Positions 43,455-52,159 of a stretch of 64,000 bases of DNA are shown piece by piece. Source of the DNA: Tenggerimyces flavus (GTDB lineage Bacteria > Actinomycetota > Actinomycetes > Propionibacteriales > Actinopolymorphaceae); contig NZ_JAFBCM010000001.1 in the NCBI RefSeq assembly GCF_016907715.1, positions 2,790,001-2,854,000 of the forward strand, given 5' to 3'. Numbering within the stretch: position 1 is the first letter of the stretch; every line of letters starts with the position of its first letter. The notes under the pieces were generated by a model. It was given only the letters and a program-made list of their open reading frames with translations. It did not search any database and had not been told where the DNA came from. A program made the position numbers and the translations under genes.

Positions 43455-46400
43455 ATGCGGAGCATGGGATCGACTCCTCTCCTGCGGGCCGTCGTGCTCG
43501 CGGCCGCGCTGGTCGTCACGGGCGCGCCGGTGCCGGCCTCGGCAGCCCCAAGCCCGGCCGCCGCCGAGCCGCAGCCGCAGTCGCAGAAGGCAGTGACGCT
43601 GCTGACCGGCGACCGCGTGGTGCTGCTCTCGCCCGACGGCGCGCGGCTGTCGGTGCTGCGCGGCCCCGGCCGCCGCGACGTGAGCTTCCAGACCGAACGG
43701 TCCCGCGGTCACCTGTACGTGATCCCGACCGACGCCGCGCCGCTGGTGGCGAACGGGACGCTGGACCGGCACCTGTTCGACGTCACCGAGCTCGCCGCGT
43801 CCGGCTACCACGACCGGCTGCCGGTGATCGTGACCGGCGGGACGCGCTCGTTCGCGGGCGCAGGTGCGTCCGCCGTTCGTTCGCTTGCCACGGTCGGCGG
43901 CGTCGCGATGCGACTCGACGAGCCCGGCACGTTCTGGAACGCCCTGCTGAGCAAGCAGGTCCGCGGCAAGGTCTGGCTGGACCGGCTGCGCAAGATCGAT
44001 CTCGACCAGAGCGTCCCGCAGATCGGGGCGCCGGCCGCCTGGCAGGCCGGGTTCACCGGACGCGGCGTGAAGGTCGCGGTCCTCGACACCGGCGTGGACG
44101 CGGCGCATCCGTCACTCGCGGGCCAGGTCGTCGCGAGCAGGAACTTCACCACCGACCCAGCCGGCGACGGCTTCGGCCACGGTACGCACGTCGCCTCGAC
44201 GATCGCCGGCACGAACGCGAAGTACCGCGGCGTGGCGTACGACGCGCAGATCCTCGACGGCAAGGTGTGCGACAACTCCGGCAGCTGCCCCGACTCCGCG
44301 CTGATCGCGGGCATGCACTGGGCCGCGGTCGAGCAGGGCGCCCGCGTGATCAACCTCAGCCTGAGCGGCGAGGACACCCCGGACATCGACCCGCTCGAGC
44401 AGGCCGTCAACGACCTCACCGCCCAGACCGGCGCGCTGTTCGTCGCGGCGGCGGGCAACCGGCCGCGTTGTACGCAAGGGGAGTACGTGAACTCGCCGGC
44501 CACCGCGGACGCCGCCCTGTCGGTCGGCGCGAGCGACCGGAACGAGCAGCTCGCGGTGTTCTCCTGCCGCGGCCCCCGGATCGGCGACCTCGGGATGAAG
44601 CCGGACGTCACCGCACCCGGCGTCGGCATCGTCGCGGCGCAGGCGGCCGGCACCGAAATGGGTCCGGTCGTGGAGCCCGGCTACATCCGCGCCTCCGGTA
44701 CGTCGATGGCGACACCGCACGTCGCGGGCGCCGCGGCCCTGCTCGCGCAGCAGCATCCTTCCTGGAAGGGCTCCGACCTCAAGGCGGCGCTGATGGCGTC
44801 GGCGTGGCCGAATCCGTCGCTGCGCCCGTACGACCAGGGTTCGGGTCGGATCGACGTCGCCGCCGCGATCAAGCAGAACGTGGTCACGTCGCCGGGCGGT
44901 CTCTCGTTCGGCAAGCAGGGTTGGCCGCATGACGACGACCTTCCGGTGTCGCGGCAGCTGACGTACCGCAACCTCGGGTTGACAGCAGCGACGCTCGCCC
45001 TCGAGGCGACCCTTCTCGACGCGAACGGACAGCCTGCCCCCGCTGGCGCGCTGACCGTGAGCGCGTCGAGTGTCACCGTGCCGGCCGGGGGATCGGCCAC
45101 GGTCACGGTGACCTCGAACACTCGGCACGACGGGCCACCCGGCATCTACCACGGGCGGATCGTCGCGAGCGGGGGCGGCCAGACTGTCGGCGTCCCGCTC
45201 GCGGTCGAGCTCGAGCCGGAGAGCTACGACCTGACGCTGTCGGCAGTCGACCGCAAGGGTGCCTTGACAGGCAACGTCGTGACGACGCTGTACTCGATCG
45301 ACGACCCGGACAGCCTGTGGATCCATCCGACCGACCCGTCCGGTGTGGTGACCGTTCGGGTGCCGAAGGGCCGCTACCACCTGGAGACGTACGTCGGGAC
45401 GGCCCGGAACGGTGGCGGTTGGGACACGGCGATGCTCGTGCGTCCGTTGATCGAAGTCGGCGCGAACACGCGAGTCACCTTGGACTCCCGGCTCGCGAAG
45501 CCTGTCAAGGTGACCTTGCCGCGCAAGTCCGCCGACGCCGCGATCATCGACATCGGCTACCTGCGCAAGCACGGACGGGGCGACCACATCTCGGGCTACC
45601 TGACCTGGACGCTCGACGGCTTCTACACCGCGCACCTCGGCCCGACCGTTCCCGACAGCGACTTCGTGTCGCGCGTCACCGGGCAGTGGGGCGAGGAAGG
45701 GCCGAAGGGGAACTTCGCGAACACGCCGTACTTCTATGCGCTGAACTGGTTCGGCTACGGGAAGTACGTCACCGGGTTCCAGCGCACGGTGAAGGACAGC
45801 CAGCTGGCGAGGATCACGGCCACGTTCTCCTCGACCGTGTCCAAGCGCGAGGGTCTGAAGTACCTGTTCGGGTTGGCGCCGGGGACCTCCGCGGGCGGAG
45901 CGTCGCTGGGCGTGCCGTACGACCTGCCCGGGAAGGCGACGCAGTACGTGCAGCCGGAGGGCGTGGGCTGGAACGCGTCGTTCGACGAGGTCGTGCGCGA
46001 TGGCCAGAACGCGCCGGTGACGTTGACGACGCTGCGCGCGGACGAGCGTTTCCTGCAGCCCGGCGACCGCGTGTCGGAGCAGTGGAACGCGGCGGTGTTC
46101 GGACCGTCGTGGCCGACGGGCGGGAAGAACCCGCCGGTCGCGCGGAGCGGCGACTCGATCGTCATGGACGTGCCGTTGTTCTCCGACGCCGCGGGGCACG
46201 TGGGTGCGTCCGCGGTGGACGCGGGCGAGACCGTTCTGTACCGGAACGGGCAGCGGGTCGCGGAGTCGTCCGAGCCCGGGGTCCTGTTCGCGGACGTTCC
46301 GGCGGCGTCGGCCACGTACCGGTTGGCGACGACGGTCGAACGGTCGGTCGCGGACTTCTCCACCCGGCAGGCGATCTCGTGGACGTTCCGGTCGTCGCAC

Positions 46401-46739
46401 GTCGAGTCGGAGACGCGGCTGCCGGCCGCGGTCGCGCGGTTCGCGCCGGACGTGGACTCGCGTAACCGGGCCTCGTGGCGGTCGGAGTGGGTGCCGATGG
46501 CGCTGGATCCGTTGCCTGACTCGGCGTTCGGTACGGTGCGGCGCCCGACGGTCGACGTGTCGTTCGACGACGGCACGTCGTGGTCGCGCGCCTCGGTGCG
46601 GCCGTCGCGGCACGGCGACTTCGAGGTGCTCGTAGCTCCGCCGAGGAAGGGCGCGTTCGTGTCGCTGCGGGTATCGGCAACGGACCGGTTCGGCAACCGG
46701 CTCGACCAGTCGGTGGTCCGAGCGTACGGACTGCGCTAG
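43455..46739 (+). CDS. secreted S8 family serine peptidase (subtilase) 2
   Basis: 1094 aa from the ATG at 43455. The ATG at 43464 (MGSTPLL) is also possible, and neither has a good ribosome-binding site. The signal peptide is followed by an Ala/Pro/Gln-rich stretch. The prodomain starts VTLLTGDRVVLLSPDG, a direct match in style to subtilase 1. The triad is Asp211 (VLDTGVDAAHPS), His242 (GHGTHVASTIAG) and Ser417 (SGTSMATPH). Extra cysteines (KVCDNSGSCPDS, RPRCTQGE, FSCRGPR) may stabilise the catalytic domain. The long beta-rich C-terminal half aligns with subtilase 1 in order, indicating tandem duplication and divergence. Confidence 0.94.
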   Translation: MRSMGSTPLLRAVVLAAALVVTGAPVPASAAPSPAAAEPQPQSQKAVTLLTGDRVVLLSPDGARLSVLRGPGRRDVSFQTERSRGHLYVIPTDAAPLVANGTLDRHLFDVTELAASGYHDRLPVIVTGGTRSFAGAGASAVRSLATVGGVAMRLDEPGTFWNALLSKQVRGKVWLDRLRKIDLDQSVPQIGAPAAWQAGFTGRGVKVAVLDTGVDAAHPSLAGQVVASRNFTTDPAGDGFGHGTHVASTIAGTNAKYRGVAYDAQILDGKVCDNSGSCPDSALIAGMHWAAVEQGARVINLSLSGEDTPDIDPLEQAVNDLTAQTGALFVAAAGNRPRCTQGEYVNSPATADAALSVGASDRNEQLAVFSCRGPRIGDLGMKPDVTAPGVGIVAAQAAGTEMGPVVEPGYIRASGTSMATPHVAGAAALLAQQHPSWKGSDLKAALMASAWPNPSLRPYDQGSGRIDVAAAIKQNVVTSPGGLSFGKQGWPHDDDLPVSRQLTYRNLGLTAATLALEATLLDANGQPAPAGALTVSASSVTVPAGGSATVTVTSNTRHDGPPGIYHGRIVASGGGQTVGVPLAVELEPESYDLTLSAVDRKGALTGNVVTTLYSIDDPDSLWIHPTDPSGVVTVRVPKGRYHLETYVGTARNGGGWDTAMLVRPLIEVGANTRVTLDSRLAKPVKVTLPRKSADAAIIDIGYLRKHGRGDHISGYLTWTLDGFYTAHLGPTVPDSDFVSRVTGQWGEEGPKGNFANTPYFYALNWFGYGKYVTGFQRTVKDSQLARITATFSSTVSKREGLKYLFGLAPGTSAGGASLGVPYDLPGKATQYVQPEGVGWNASFDEVVRDGQNAPVTLTTLRADERFLQPGDRVSEQWNAAVFGPSWPTGGKNPPVARSGDSIVMDVPLFSDAAGHVGASAVDAGETVLYRNGQRVAESSEPGVLFADVPAASATYRLATTVERSVADFSTRQAISWTFRSSHVESETRLPAAVARFAPDVDSRNRASWRSEWVPMALDPLPDSAFGTVRRPTVDVSFDDGTSWSRASVRPSRHGDFEVLVAPPRKGAFVSLRVSATDRFGNRLDQSVVRAYGLR

Positions 46740-46807
46740 GACCTGGTGGGTAGGTCGGTGGTGCTGGCGGACGGGGCACCGATGCCGCTTTACCTGGTGA
46801 GTGGGTG

Positions 46808-46868
46808 CTCTACGCGGGGTGTATCCCACGTAGAGCGGCAAATGATCATGTAAACATGATCATTTGCC
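46808..46868. repeat. double-hairpin 3' element, copy D1
   Basis: Read with the minus-strand MmcQ gene: GGCAAATGATCATGT / complement (perfect 15 bp, AA loop, 46837-46868), then CTCTACGTGGG / CCCGCGTAGAG (46808-46835). The MmcQ stop codon lies inside the first hairpin. It probably ends transcripts of both convergent genes. Confidence 0.8.
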
Positions 46869-47237
46869 GTCGCTGGTCTCCGCGTCCAGCTGGGCGAGGA
46901 GCTTCTTCGGGGCGATCTGGCGATACGCGTCCTCGATGAGCTCCTCGATCCGGTCCCAGTCGGCCGGCACGTCGAGGTAGATGCCGATCCAGCCGCGGTG
47001 GCCTACGTACGGCGGCCGGTAGTAGCGCTCGGGATCCGTCGCGATCAGCTCGGTCTGCACGCCCTCGCCCGCGGCGGCCCAGATCCCGACGCGGTCGTCG
47101 TGGTGCTGGTTGGCGTACGAGACGAACACCTTCTTGTCGCGGACGAACCAGGTCGGCTCGCCGTGGCTGAGGCGCTCGGTGGCCTCGGGCAGCGCGAGAC
47201 AGAGCTTCCGGATCCGGTCGAGCGGGTCGCTGGCCAT
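46860..47237 (-). CDS. MmcQ/YjbR family protein
   Basis: 125 aa from the ATG at 47237. It is a small single-domain cytosolic protein of the MmcQ/YjbR-like (CyaY-like fold) family. The start has LDRIRKLCLALPEATERLSHG, the centre KVFVSYANQHHDDRVGIW, and the end HRGWIGIYLDVPADWDRIEELI with the conserved GWIGI.LD. Some members are tied to DNA binding or mitomycin resistance, but no general function is known. Upstream residues in frame (to 47276) are rejected because a -10 box ends 7 nt before this ATG. It is divergent from the glucan synthase gene, with a shared promoter. Confidence 0.88.
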   Translation of the reverse strand: MASDPLDRIRKLCLALPEATERLSHGEPTWFVRDKKVFVSYANQHHDDRVGIWAAAGEGVQTELIATDPERYYRPPYVGHRGWIGIYLDVPADWDRIEELIEDAYRQIAPKKLLAQLDAETSDGK

Positions 47238-47243
47238 AGCGCC

Positions 47244-47250
47244 TATTGTC
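47244..47250. promoter_or_regulatory. two-way leaderless promoter core
   Basis: TATTGTC reads TATTGT (47244-47249) rightward, ending 7 nt before the glycosyltransferase ATG. Its complement GACAAT (47250-47245) reads leftward, ending 7 nt before the MmcQ ATG. One 7-bp segment may supply both -10 boxes. Confidence 0.5.
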
Positions 47251-47256
47251 GCGAAC

Positions 47257-48411
47257 ATGCGAGTCGCCTTGCTCACCCGGGAGTTCCCGCCCCACGTCTA
47301 CGGCGGCGCTGGCGTCCATGTCGACTACCTGAGCCGCGAGCTGCGGTCGCTGGTGGAGCTGTCGGTGCACTGTCTGGGGGAGCCGCGTCCGGGTGCGGTG
47401 GCGCACTCGGAGCAGGACGTTCGGCTGCCGGGCGCTAACCCGGCATTGCGGATCTTCGCGGCGAACCTGGAGATGGCGGCGGTGACCGGCGAGGCGGAGC
47501 TCCTGCACTCGCACACGTGGTACGCGAACCTGGCCGGGCACGTGGGCGGCCTGCTGCATGGTGTGCCGCACGTGCTGACCGCGCACTCGCTCGAGCCGCG
47601 GCGCCCGTGGAAGGAGGAGCAGCTCGGTGGCGGCTACCGGTTGTCCTCGTGGGCCGAGCAGACGGCGTACTCCGGCGCTGCCGCGGTGATCGCGGTCAGC
47701 CACGCGATGCGCGACGACGTGCTGGACTGCTACCCGTTCCTGGACGCGTCGAGCGTGCACGTGGTGCACAACGGGATCGACACGTCGCTGTACCACCCGG
47801 TCGCGGAGACCGACGTGCTCGCGCGGGTGGGGATCGACGCGGCGCGGCCGTACGTCGTCTTCGTCGGGCGGATCACGCGCCAGAAGGGTGTGGCGCACCT
47901 GGTCCGAGCGGCCGCCCGCTTCGACCCTGACGCGCAGATTCTGCTGCTGGCCGGAGCACCGGACACCCCGGAGATCGCCGCGGAGATGGCGTCCGCTGTG
48001 GCTTCGCTGCAGGCCTCGCGCGACGGCGTGGTGTGGGTGCAGGAGATGCTCCCGCGCGAGGACATCCTGCAGGCGTTGACCCACGCGACGGTCTTCTGCT
48101 GTCCCTCGATCTACGAGCCGCAGGGCATCGTGAACCTCGAGGCCATGGCTTGCGAGACAGCCGTCGTCGCCAGCGCCGTGGGCGGCATCCCCGAGGTCGT
48201 CGCGAACGGCGAGACGGGCCTGTTGGTCCCGTACACGCCGGACGACCCGGAGACGTTCGAACGCACCTTCGCTGCCGCCGTGAACGAACTGCTCGGCGAT
48301 CCCGCCCGCGCCGCCACCATGGGCCGCGCCGGCCGCGAACGCGCGATCAGCGCATTCGACTGGTCAGCGATCGCCCACCAAACTCTCGCGGTGTACGACT
48401 CGGTCCGCTAG
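47257..48411 (+). CDS. glgM: GT4 glycosyltransferase, GlgA/GlgM-type (alpha-glucan/maltose-1-phosphate synthase)
   Basis: 384 aa, shorter than classical GlgA (about 480) and typical of the actinobacterial ADP-glucose-using enzyme. It starts LLTREFPPHVYGGAGVHVDYL (acceptor-side glycine loop). The donor site has FVGRITRQKGVAHLV and the retaining GT4 signature PSIYEPQGIVNLEAMACETA (E-x7-E). In mycobacteria the gene at this position (Rv1212c), beside glgC, makes maltose-1-phosphate from ADP-glucose for alpha-glucan. The same role is inferred here. The ATG at 47257 is set by a -10 box 7 nt upstream. glgC lies 1.3 kb away on the other strand and supplies ADP-glucose. Confidence 0.88.
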   Translation: MRVALLTREFPPHVYGGAGVHVDYLSRELRSLVELSVHCLGEPRPGAVAHSEQDVRLPGANPALRIFAANLEMAAVTGEAELLHSHTWYANLAGHVGGLLHGVPHVLTAHSLEPRRPWKEEQLGGGYRLSSWAEQTAYSGAAAVIAVSHAMRDDVLDCYPFLDASSVHVVHNGIDTSLYHPVAETDVLARVGIDAARPYVVFVGRITRQKGVAHLVRAAARFDPDAQILLLAGAPDTPEIAAEMASAVASLQASRDGVVWVQEMLPREDILQALTHATVFCCPSIYEPQGIVNLEAMACETAVVASAVGGIPEVVANGETGLLVPYTPDDPETFERTFAAAVNELLGDPARAATMGRAGRERAISAFDWSAIAHQTLAVYDSVR

Positions 48412-49635
48412 TCGGCCCGATAGTCGTTCTCGGCCCACCAGTACGTCTGGTCCGTCGTCGTGCCCTCGGCGCACGAAGGGTCACAGTCGTTGAAGCGCTG
48501 GACGACCTCGAACACCCCGTCGCCGTCGCTGCCGGCCCGGGACGCGGAACGGGTTGTCGACCAGGAGCTTGTCGACGAGATCCGTACGCCCCCACGCTCG
48601 AGCGACGCGCAACCTGACCTCGGTCGCATCGCAGAGAGCCGGCGCCGGCTTGCCCTTGCCTTCCGTCCAGCAGGAGAACTGGCCCGACGTCTTCCGCATC
48701 GTCGCGTGCTGGATGGTCGCGAGGCCTGACGCCGGGATCGACAAGGACGTGCCGCTGTCAGGCGACATCGGGACGTCGTAGGAGCGGGTCTCGCCTTCGA
48801 CGGTAGCCTCCACGGTCACCTTGCCGGCGAAGTCCTGGAGTCCCTCGGTCGTGATCAACAACGACCCCGTCTCGCCGGGAGCGAGGTTGAACGCGAAGGG
48901 GCGGTTCGACCTGCTCTCCACCGCCGGGCGACGGGAGTCGAGATCCAACGTCAGCGCGACAGAGTCCGCGATACCGCCGCCGAACTCGCAGTCGACCAGC
49001 AGGACGGGCTCCGAGACCGGGGTCGACGTCCCCTGAGCCCGCAGGTTTCGCACCGAGAGCTGCGCGCCGTCCTTGGCGTCGTTGCGGAGTTCGACGCCGT
49101 ACTTGGTCAAGCGGGAAGCGCCATGCGCGCGAAGCCACTCGAGCCGTTCTGGTGAACAGTAGGAGTCCTCGCCAGCGGGGAACGTCTCGATGGGCGCGTC
49201 GAAGGGAAGCACGTAGGTCACCAGCGGATAGTCCACACTGAATGGCGCGAGGTGGAGACTCAGCGGACTCGTGTCGTTCTTCGCGACGTAGTCGGCGACC
49301 GTGATGGAGGTTCCGACGATCGTCGCGAGTGCCACCAGGCCCGACCCGACCGCCACCAGCGCCGTGCGAACCGGGTGCCGGCGCAGCGCGGCAACGATCC
49401 GTTGCAAGGCGCTGGGGCGCGCCACACCGTCCTGCTCGAGCAGCTTGGCCTGCTGGTCACGGCACCGCTTGCACGTCGGTGACGCGGCAAGGTCGAAGCC
49501 GCGCCTCGCCGCCTCCTCGGCGTTCAGGAACGCGGCCGTACGGGTTCGTCCACACAGCAGCTTGCCGGACTCCTGGTCCACGACATGGGTTCGCGATGCC
49601 CGGTTCGGATACCAGACGAGCGCGTATCGACTCAC
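48408..49635 (-). CDS. membrane protein with CxxC pair, apparent frameshift near the 3' end
   Basis: From the GTG at 49635 (AGGGGGC upstream). The N-terminal part (about 60 aa) has CG near residue 29 and CKRC near residue 57, as in a small zinc ribbon. One TM helix (about 85-110, TALVAVGSGLVALATIVG) follows, then an extracytoplasmic beta-rich domain with several cysteines. The frame stops at 48481 after a poor basic tail (RQRRRRGVRGRPALQRL). The next frame reads GSDGDGVFEVVQRFNDCDPS and onward to WWAENDYRAD, stopping at 48408, and looks like the true C terminus. One extra base in 48531-48540 (CCGGGCCGGC) would explain it. The family is not recognised. Confidence 0.65.
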
Positions 49636-49680
49636 CAAGCCCCCTGAGTCACCTGCCATGGCGTCGAGCATTCTCCACTG

Positions 49681-50910
49681 CTAGAGGATGACCTCCTGCC
49701 CCTTCCCCAACACGGTCACGCCGTCCGCGGACACGGTGAAGCCGCGGGCGCGGTCGTGCTCGTGGTCGACGCCGATCTCCGCGCCGTCGGGGACCACGAT
49801 GTTCTTGTCCAGGATCGCCCGCTTGATCACCGCGCCGGCGCCGATCACGGTGTTGTTCAGGACCACAGTCTCGTCCACGCGGGCTCCGCGCCCGACCCGG
49901 ACGCCGGGCGAGAGGACGCAGTGGTCGACCGCGCCGCCGGCGATGATCGAGCCCATCGACAGGATCGACTCGTTCGCCTGGCCGCCCTCCACCAGCTTCG
50001 CGCCCGGGTACTGCGGGAAGCTCGTGTAGATCGGCCATTGCCGGTTGTAGAGGTTGAACACCGGGTCGATCGACACCAGGTCCATGTGCGCCTCGTGGTA
50101 CGAGTCGAGCGTCCCGACGTCGCGCCAGTAGAACCGGTCCCGGTCGGTCGCGCCGGGCACCTCGTTCTCGGCGAAGTCGTACACGTACGCCTCGCCCTTC
50201 GCGGTCAGCAGCGGGATGATCGAGCCGCCCATGTCGTGGACCGAGCCCTCGTCGTCCGCGTCCAGCCGGAGCGCCTCGAGCAGCACATCGGTCGAGAAGA
50301 CGTAGTTGCCCATCGAGACGAACGACTCATCCGGACTGTCCGCGAGGCCCGGCGGGTTGGCCGGCTTCTCCAGGAACGCCTCGATCTCACGCCCCGACGG
50401 CCCGCCGGCCTGGATCACGCCGAACGCCGACGCCTGCGAGCGCGGCATCCGGATCCCCGCGACCGTCACGCCCGCGCCCGTGGCGATGTGCTGGTCGACC
50501 ATCTGCGACGCGTCCATCCGGTACACGTGGTCCGCGCCGAACACCACGACGTGGTCCGGCTGGTCGTCGTAGATGAGGTTCAGCGACTGGTAGATCGCGT
50601 CCGCACTGCCCTGGTACCACCGAGGTCCGAGCCGCTGCTGCGCCGGCACCGGCGTCACGTAGTTGCCGAGCAGCGTCGACATGCGCCAGGTCAGCGACAC
50701 GTGCCGGTCGAGCGAGTGCGACTTGTACTGCGTCAGCACACAGAGCTGCCGGTACTCCGCGTTCGCGAGATTGGAGAGCACGAAGTCGATGAGCCGGTAC
50801 GTGCCGCCGAACGGGACCGCGGGTTTCGCACGGTCAGCGGTCAACGGCAGCAGCCGTTTGCCTTCCCCGCCGGCGAGAACGATGCCGAGAACGCGCGGTT
50901 GCCTGGCCAT
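49681..50910 (-). CDS. glgC: glucose-1-phosphate adenylyltransferase
   Basis: 409 aa, normal length. It makes ADP-glucose from ATP and glucose-1-phosphate for glycogen and alpha-glucan. The N-terminal nucleotidyltransferase motif [16 protein letters not shown], regulatory/ATP region AKPAVPFGG, the WYQGSADAI site, glucose-1-phosphate site FLEKP, and the C-terminal left-handed beta-helix repeats (about 300-400) are all seen. It lies close to the GlgA/GlgM-type gene as in mycobacteria (Rv1213/Rv1212c), here separated by a frameshifted membrane-protein gene. It starts at ATG 50910. Confidence 0.96.
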   Translation of the reverse strand: MARQPRVLGIVLAGGEGKRLLPLTADRAKPAVPFGGTYRLIDFVLSNLANAEYRQLCVLTQYKSHSLDRHVSLTWRMSTLLGNYVTPVPAQQRLGPRWYQGSADAIYQSLNLIYDDQPDHVVVFGADHVYRMDASQMVDQHIATGAGVTVAGIRMPRSQASAFGVIQAGGPSGREIEAFLEKPANPPGLADSPDESFVSMGNYVFSTDVLLEALRLDADDEGSVHDMGGSIIPLLTAKGEAYVYDFAENEVPGATDRDRFYWRDVGTLDSYHEAHMDLVSIDPVFNLYNRQWPIYTSFPQYPGAKLVEGGQANESILSMGSIIAGGAVDHCVLSPGVRVGRGARVDETVVLNNTVIGAGAVIKRAILDKNIVVPDGAEIGVDHEHDRARGFTVSADGVTVLGKGQEVIL

Positions 50911-50946
50911 GTGCGCACCCTATTCGCACTAGTCAAACGTAAGGGA

Positions 50947-51495
50947 CTACTTCTGTTTCCATTCTTCGTAGAGCAAGCCGAACACCTGTTCATCGACACG
51001 CTCGCCATCGACGTACCCCACGGAGCGAAGAACACCCTCGCGGACGAAGCCTGCCGCCTCCGCGACCTTGATCATGCCGGTATTGGTCGTCAACGTCTCG
51101 CAGCCGATCCGCAGCAGGGCGCGGATGCGGAAGCCGTAGTCGAGCAGCACGCGGACGGCATCCAGGCCGTAGCCCTGCCCACGCGCTTCGGGAACGAGCG
51201 AGAGGCCGAGGTGCGCGACGCGCTGGTGCACGTCGATGCCCCACAGCAGCCCGTACCCGACGCCGCTCCCCACCTCGTCCGCCCGGTCGCGGGGAACGAT
51301 CGTGAACAGCGCCATCGCCTTGTCGAGGTCGACCAGCTCCTTGTCGTACCGCGCGTAGGCGGCCTCGAGCGACTCCGGGCGCCACGGCCTGGTGTTGGTC
51401 AACTGCTGCAGGTCGGCATCGGACTCGAGCCGGTGCAGCATCGGTACGTCGTCGCGGGTCGTCGCGCGAAGCAGGACTCGTTCCCCGTTCAGCAT
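50947..51495 (-). CDS. GNAT-family N-acetyltransferase
   Basis: 182 aa. It resembles the RimJ/RimL-type GNAT group: GERVLLRATTRDDVPMLHRL at the start, and the acetyl-CoA loop VPEARGQGYGLDAVRVLLDYGF (Q/R-x-x-G-x-G/A). TNTGMIKVAEAAGFVREGVLRS is the conserved C-terminal strand pair. It transfers an acetyl group to an amine on a protein N terminus or small molecule. The acceptor is unknown. The ATG is at 51495 with GAATAT 6 nt upstream, consistent with leaderless expression. It is divergent from a second GNAT gene 49 bp away. Confidence 0.9.
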   Translation of the reverse strand: MLNGERVLLRATTRDDVPMLHRLESDADLQQLTNTRPWRPESLEAAYARYDKELVDLDKAMALFTIVPRDRADEVGSGVGYGLLWGIDVHQRVAHLGLSLVPEARGQGYGLDAVRVLLDYGFRIRALLRIGCETLTTNTGMIKVAEAAGFVREGVLRSVGYVDGERVDEQVFGLLYEEWKQK

Positions 51496-51544
51496 GGCCC
51501 GATATTCGCATAGCCCGCTTGGCTCTGCGGGGGAGAATGGGCAG

Positions 51545-52084
51545 GTGCCTGAACTGATTCAGCCCGTTGCCCGGGTCCACCTGTCGTTCCTCGCCGCGGT
51601 CCAGGAGTTCCTCGCCGAGGGGCGCGGGCAGGCGTCCGACCGGACGATGCTCGGCCGCGAGACGCAGAAGTACGGCGGGACCTGGTCGACGCCGGCCGGG
51701 TTCGCCGCGTACGTCGAGGCCATCAAGGCCGACGCGCTACCCGAGACGCCGCGCGCGGAGGGCATCGTCCCCGCGACGACGCTCTGGTACGTCGACGGTG
51801 ACGAGTACCTCGGCCGGCTCTCGATCCGGCACCAGCTGACCGAGTTCCTGCTCGAGCAGGGCGGCCACATCGGCTACGACGTACGCCCGTCCGCGCGCCG
51901 GCGCGGCCACGCGACCGCCATGCTCAAGTCGGCGCTGCCGATCACGCACGCGCTCGGCATCGACCCGGTGCTCGTGACCTGCGACAACGACAACGTGGGC
52001 TCGCGCAAGGTGATCGAGGCCAGTGGCGGTGTCCTGGAGGACGAACGGGTCGGCAAGCTCCGCTTCTGGGTCCCGACTGGCTAG
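51545..52084 (+). CDS. GNAT-family N-acetyltransferase
   Basis: 179 aa from a GTG. It has the YjdJ/COG3981-like form: HLSFLAAVQEFLAEGRG near the N terminus, LGRLSIRHQLTEFLLEQGGHIGYDV in the middle, acetyl-CoA site RPSARRRGHATAML, and TCDNDNVGSRKVIEASGGVLED at the end. The acceptor is unknown. GAGAAT ends 6 nt before the GTG and could be the -10 of a leaderless message, supporting this start over an in-frame one at 51392 inside the neighbour. It is divergent from the other GNAT gene, which is of a different subgroup, so the two are not recent duplicates. Confidence 0.88.
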   Translation: MPELIQPVARVHLSFLAAVQEFLAEGRGQASDRTMLGRETQKYGGTWSTPAGFAAYVEAIKADALPETPRAEGIVPATTLWYVDGDEYLGRLSIRHQLTEFLLEQGGHIGYDVRPSARRRGHATAMLKSALPITHALGIDPVLVTCDNDNVGSRKVIEASGGVLEDERVGKLRFWVPTG

Positions 52085-52147
52085 TACAAGCGGCCCCAGC
52101 CGGGCCGCTTGGTGCCAAGGGCGTCGCAGCGAGCGAGCGGTGGTCCC

Positions 52148-52153
52148 TACATT
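52148..52153 (+). promoter_or_regulatory. candidate -10 box for the EEP gene
   Basis: TACATT ends 6 nt before the ATG at 52160, with no ribosome-binding site. A leaderless message is likely. Confidence 0.4.
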
Positions 52154-52159
52154 CGCGCC

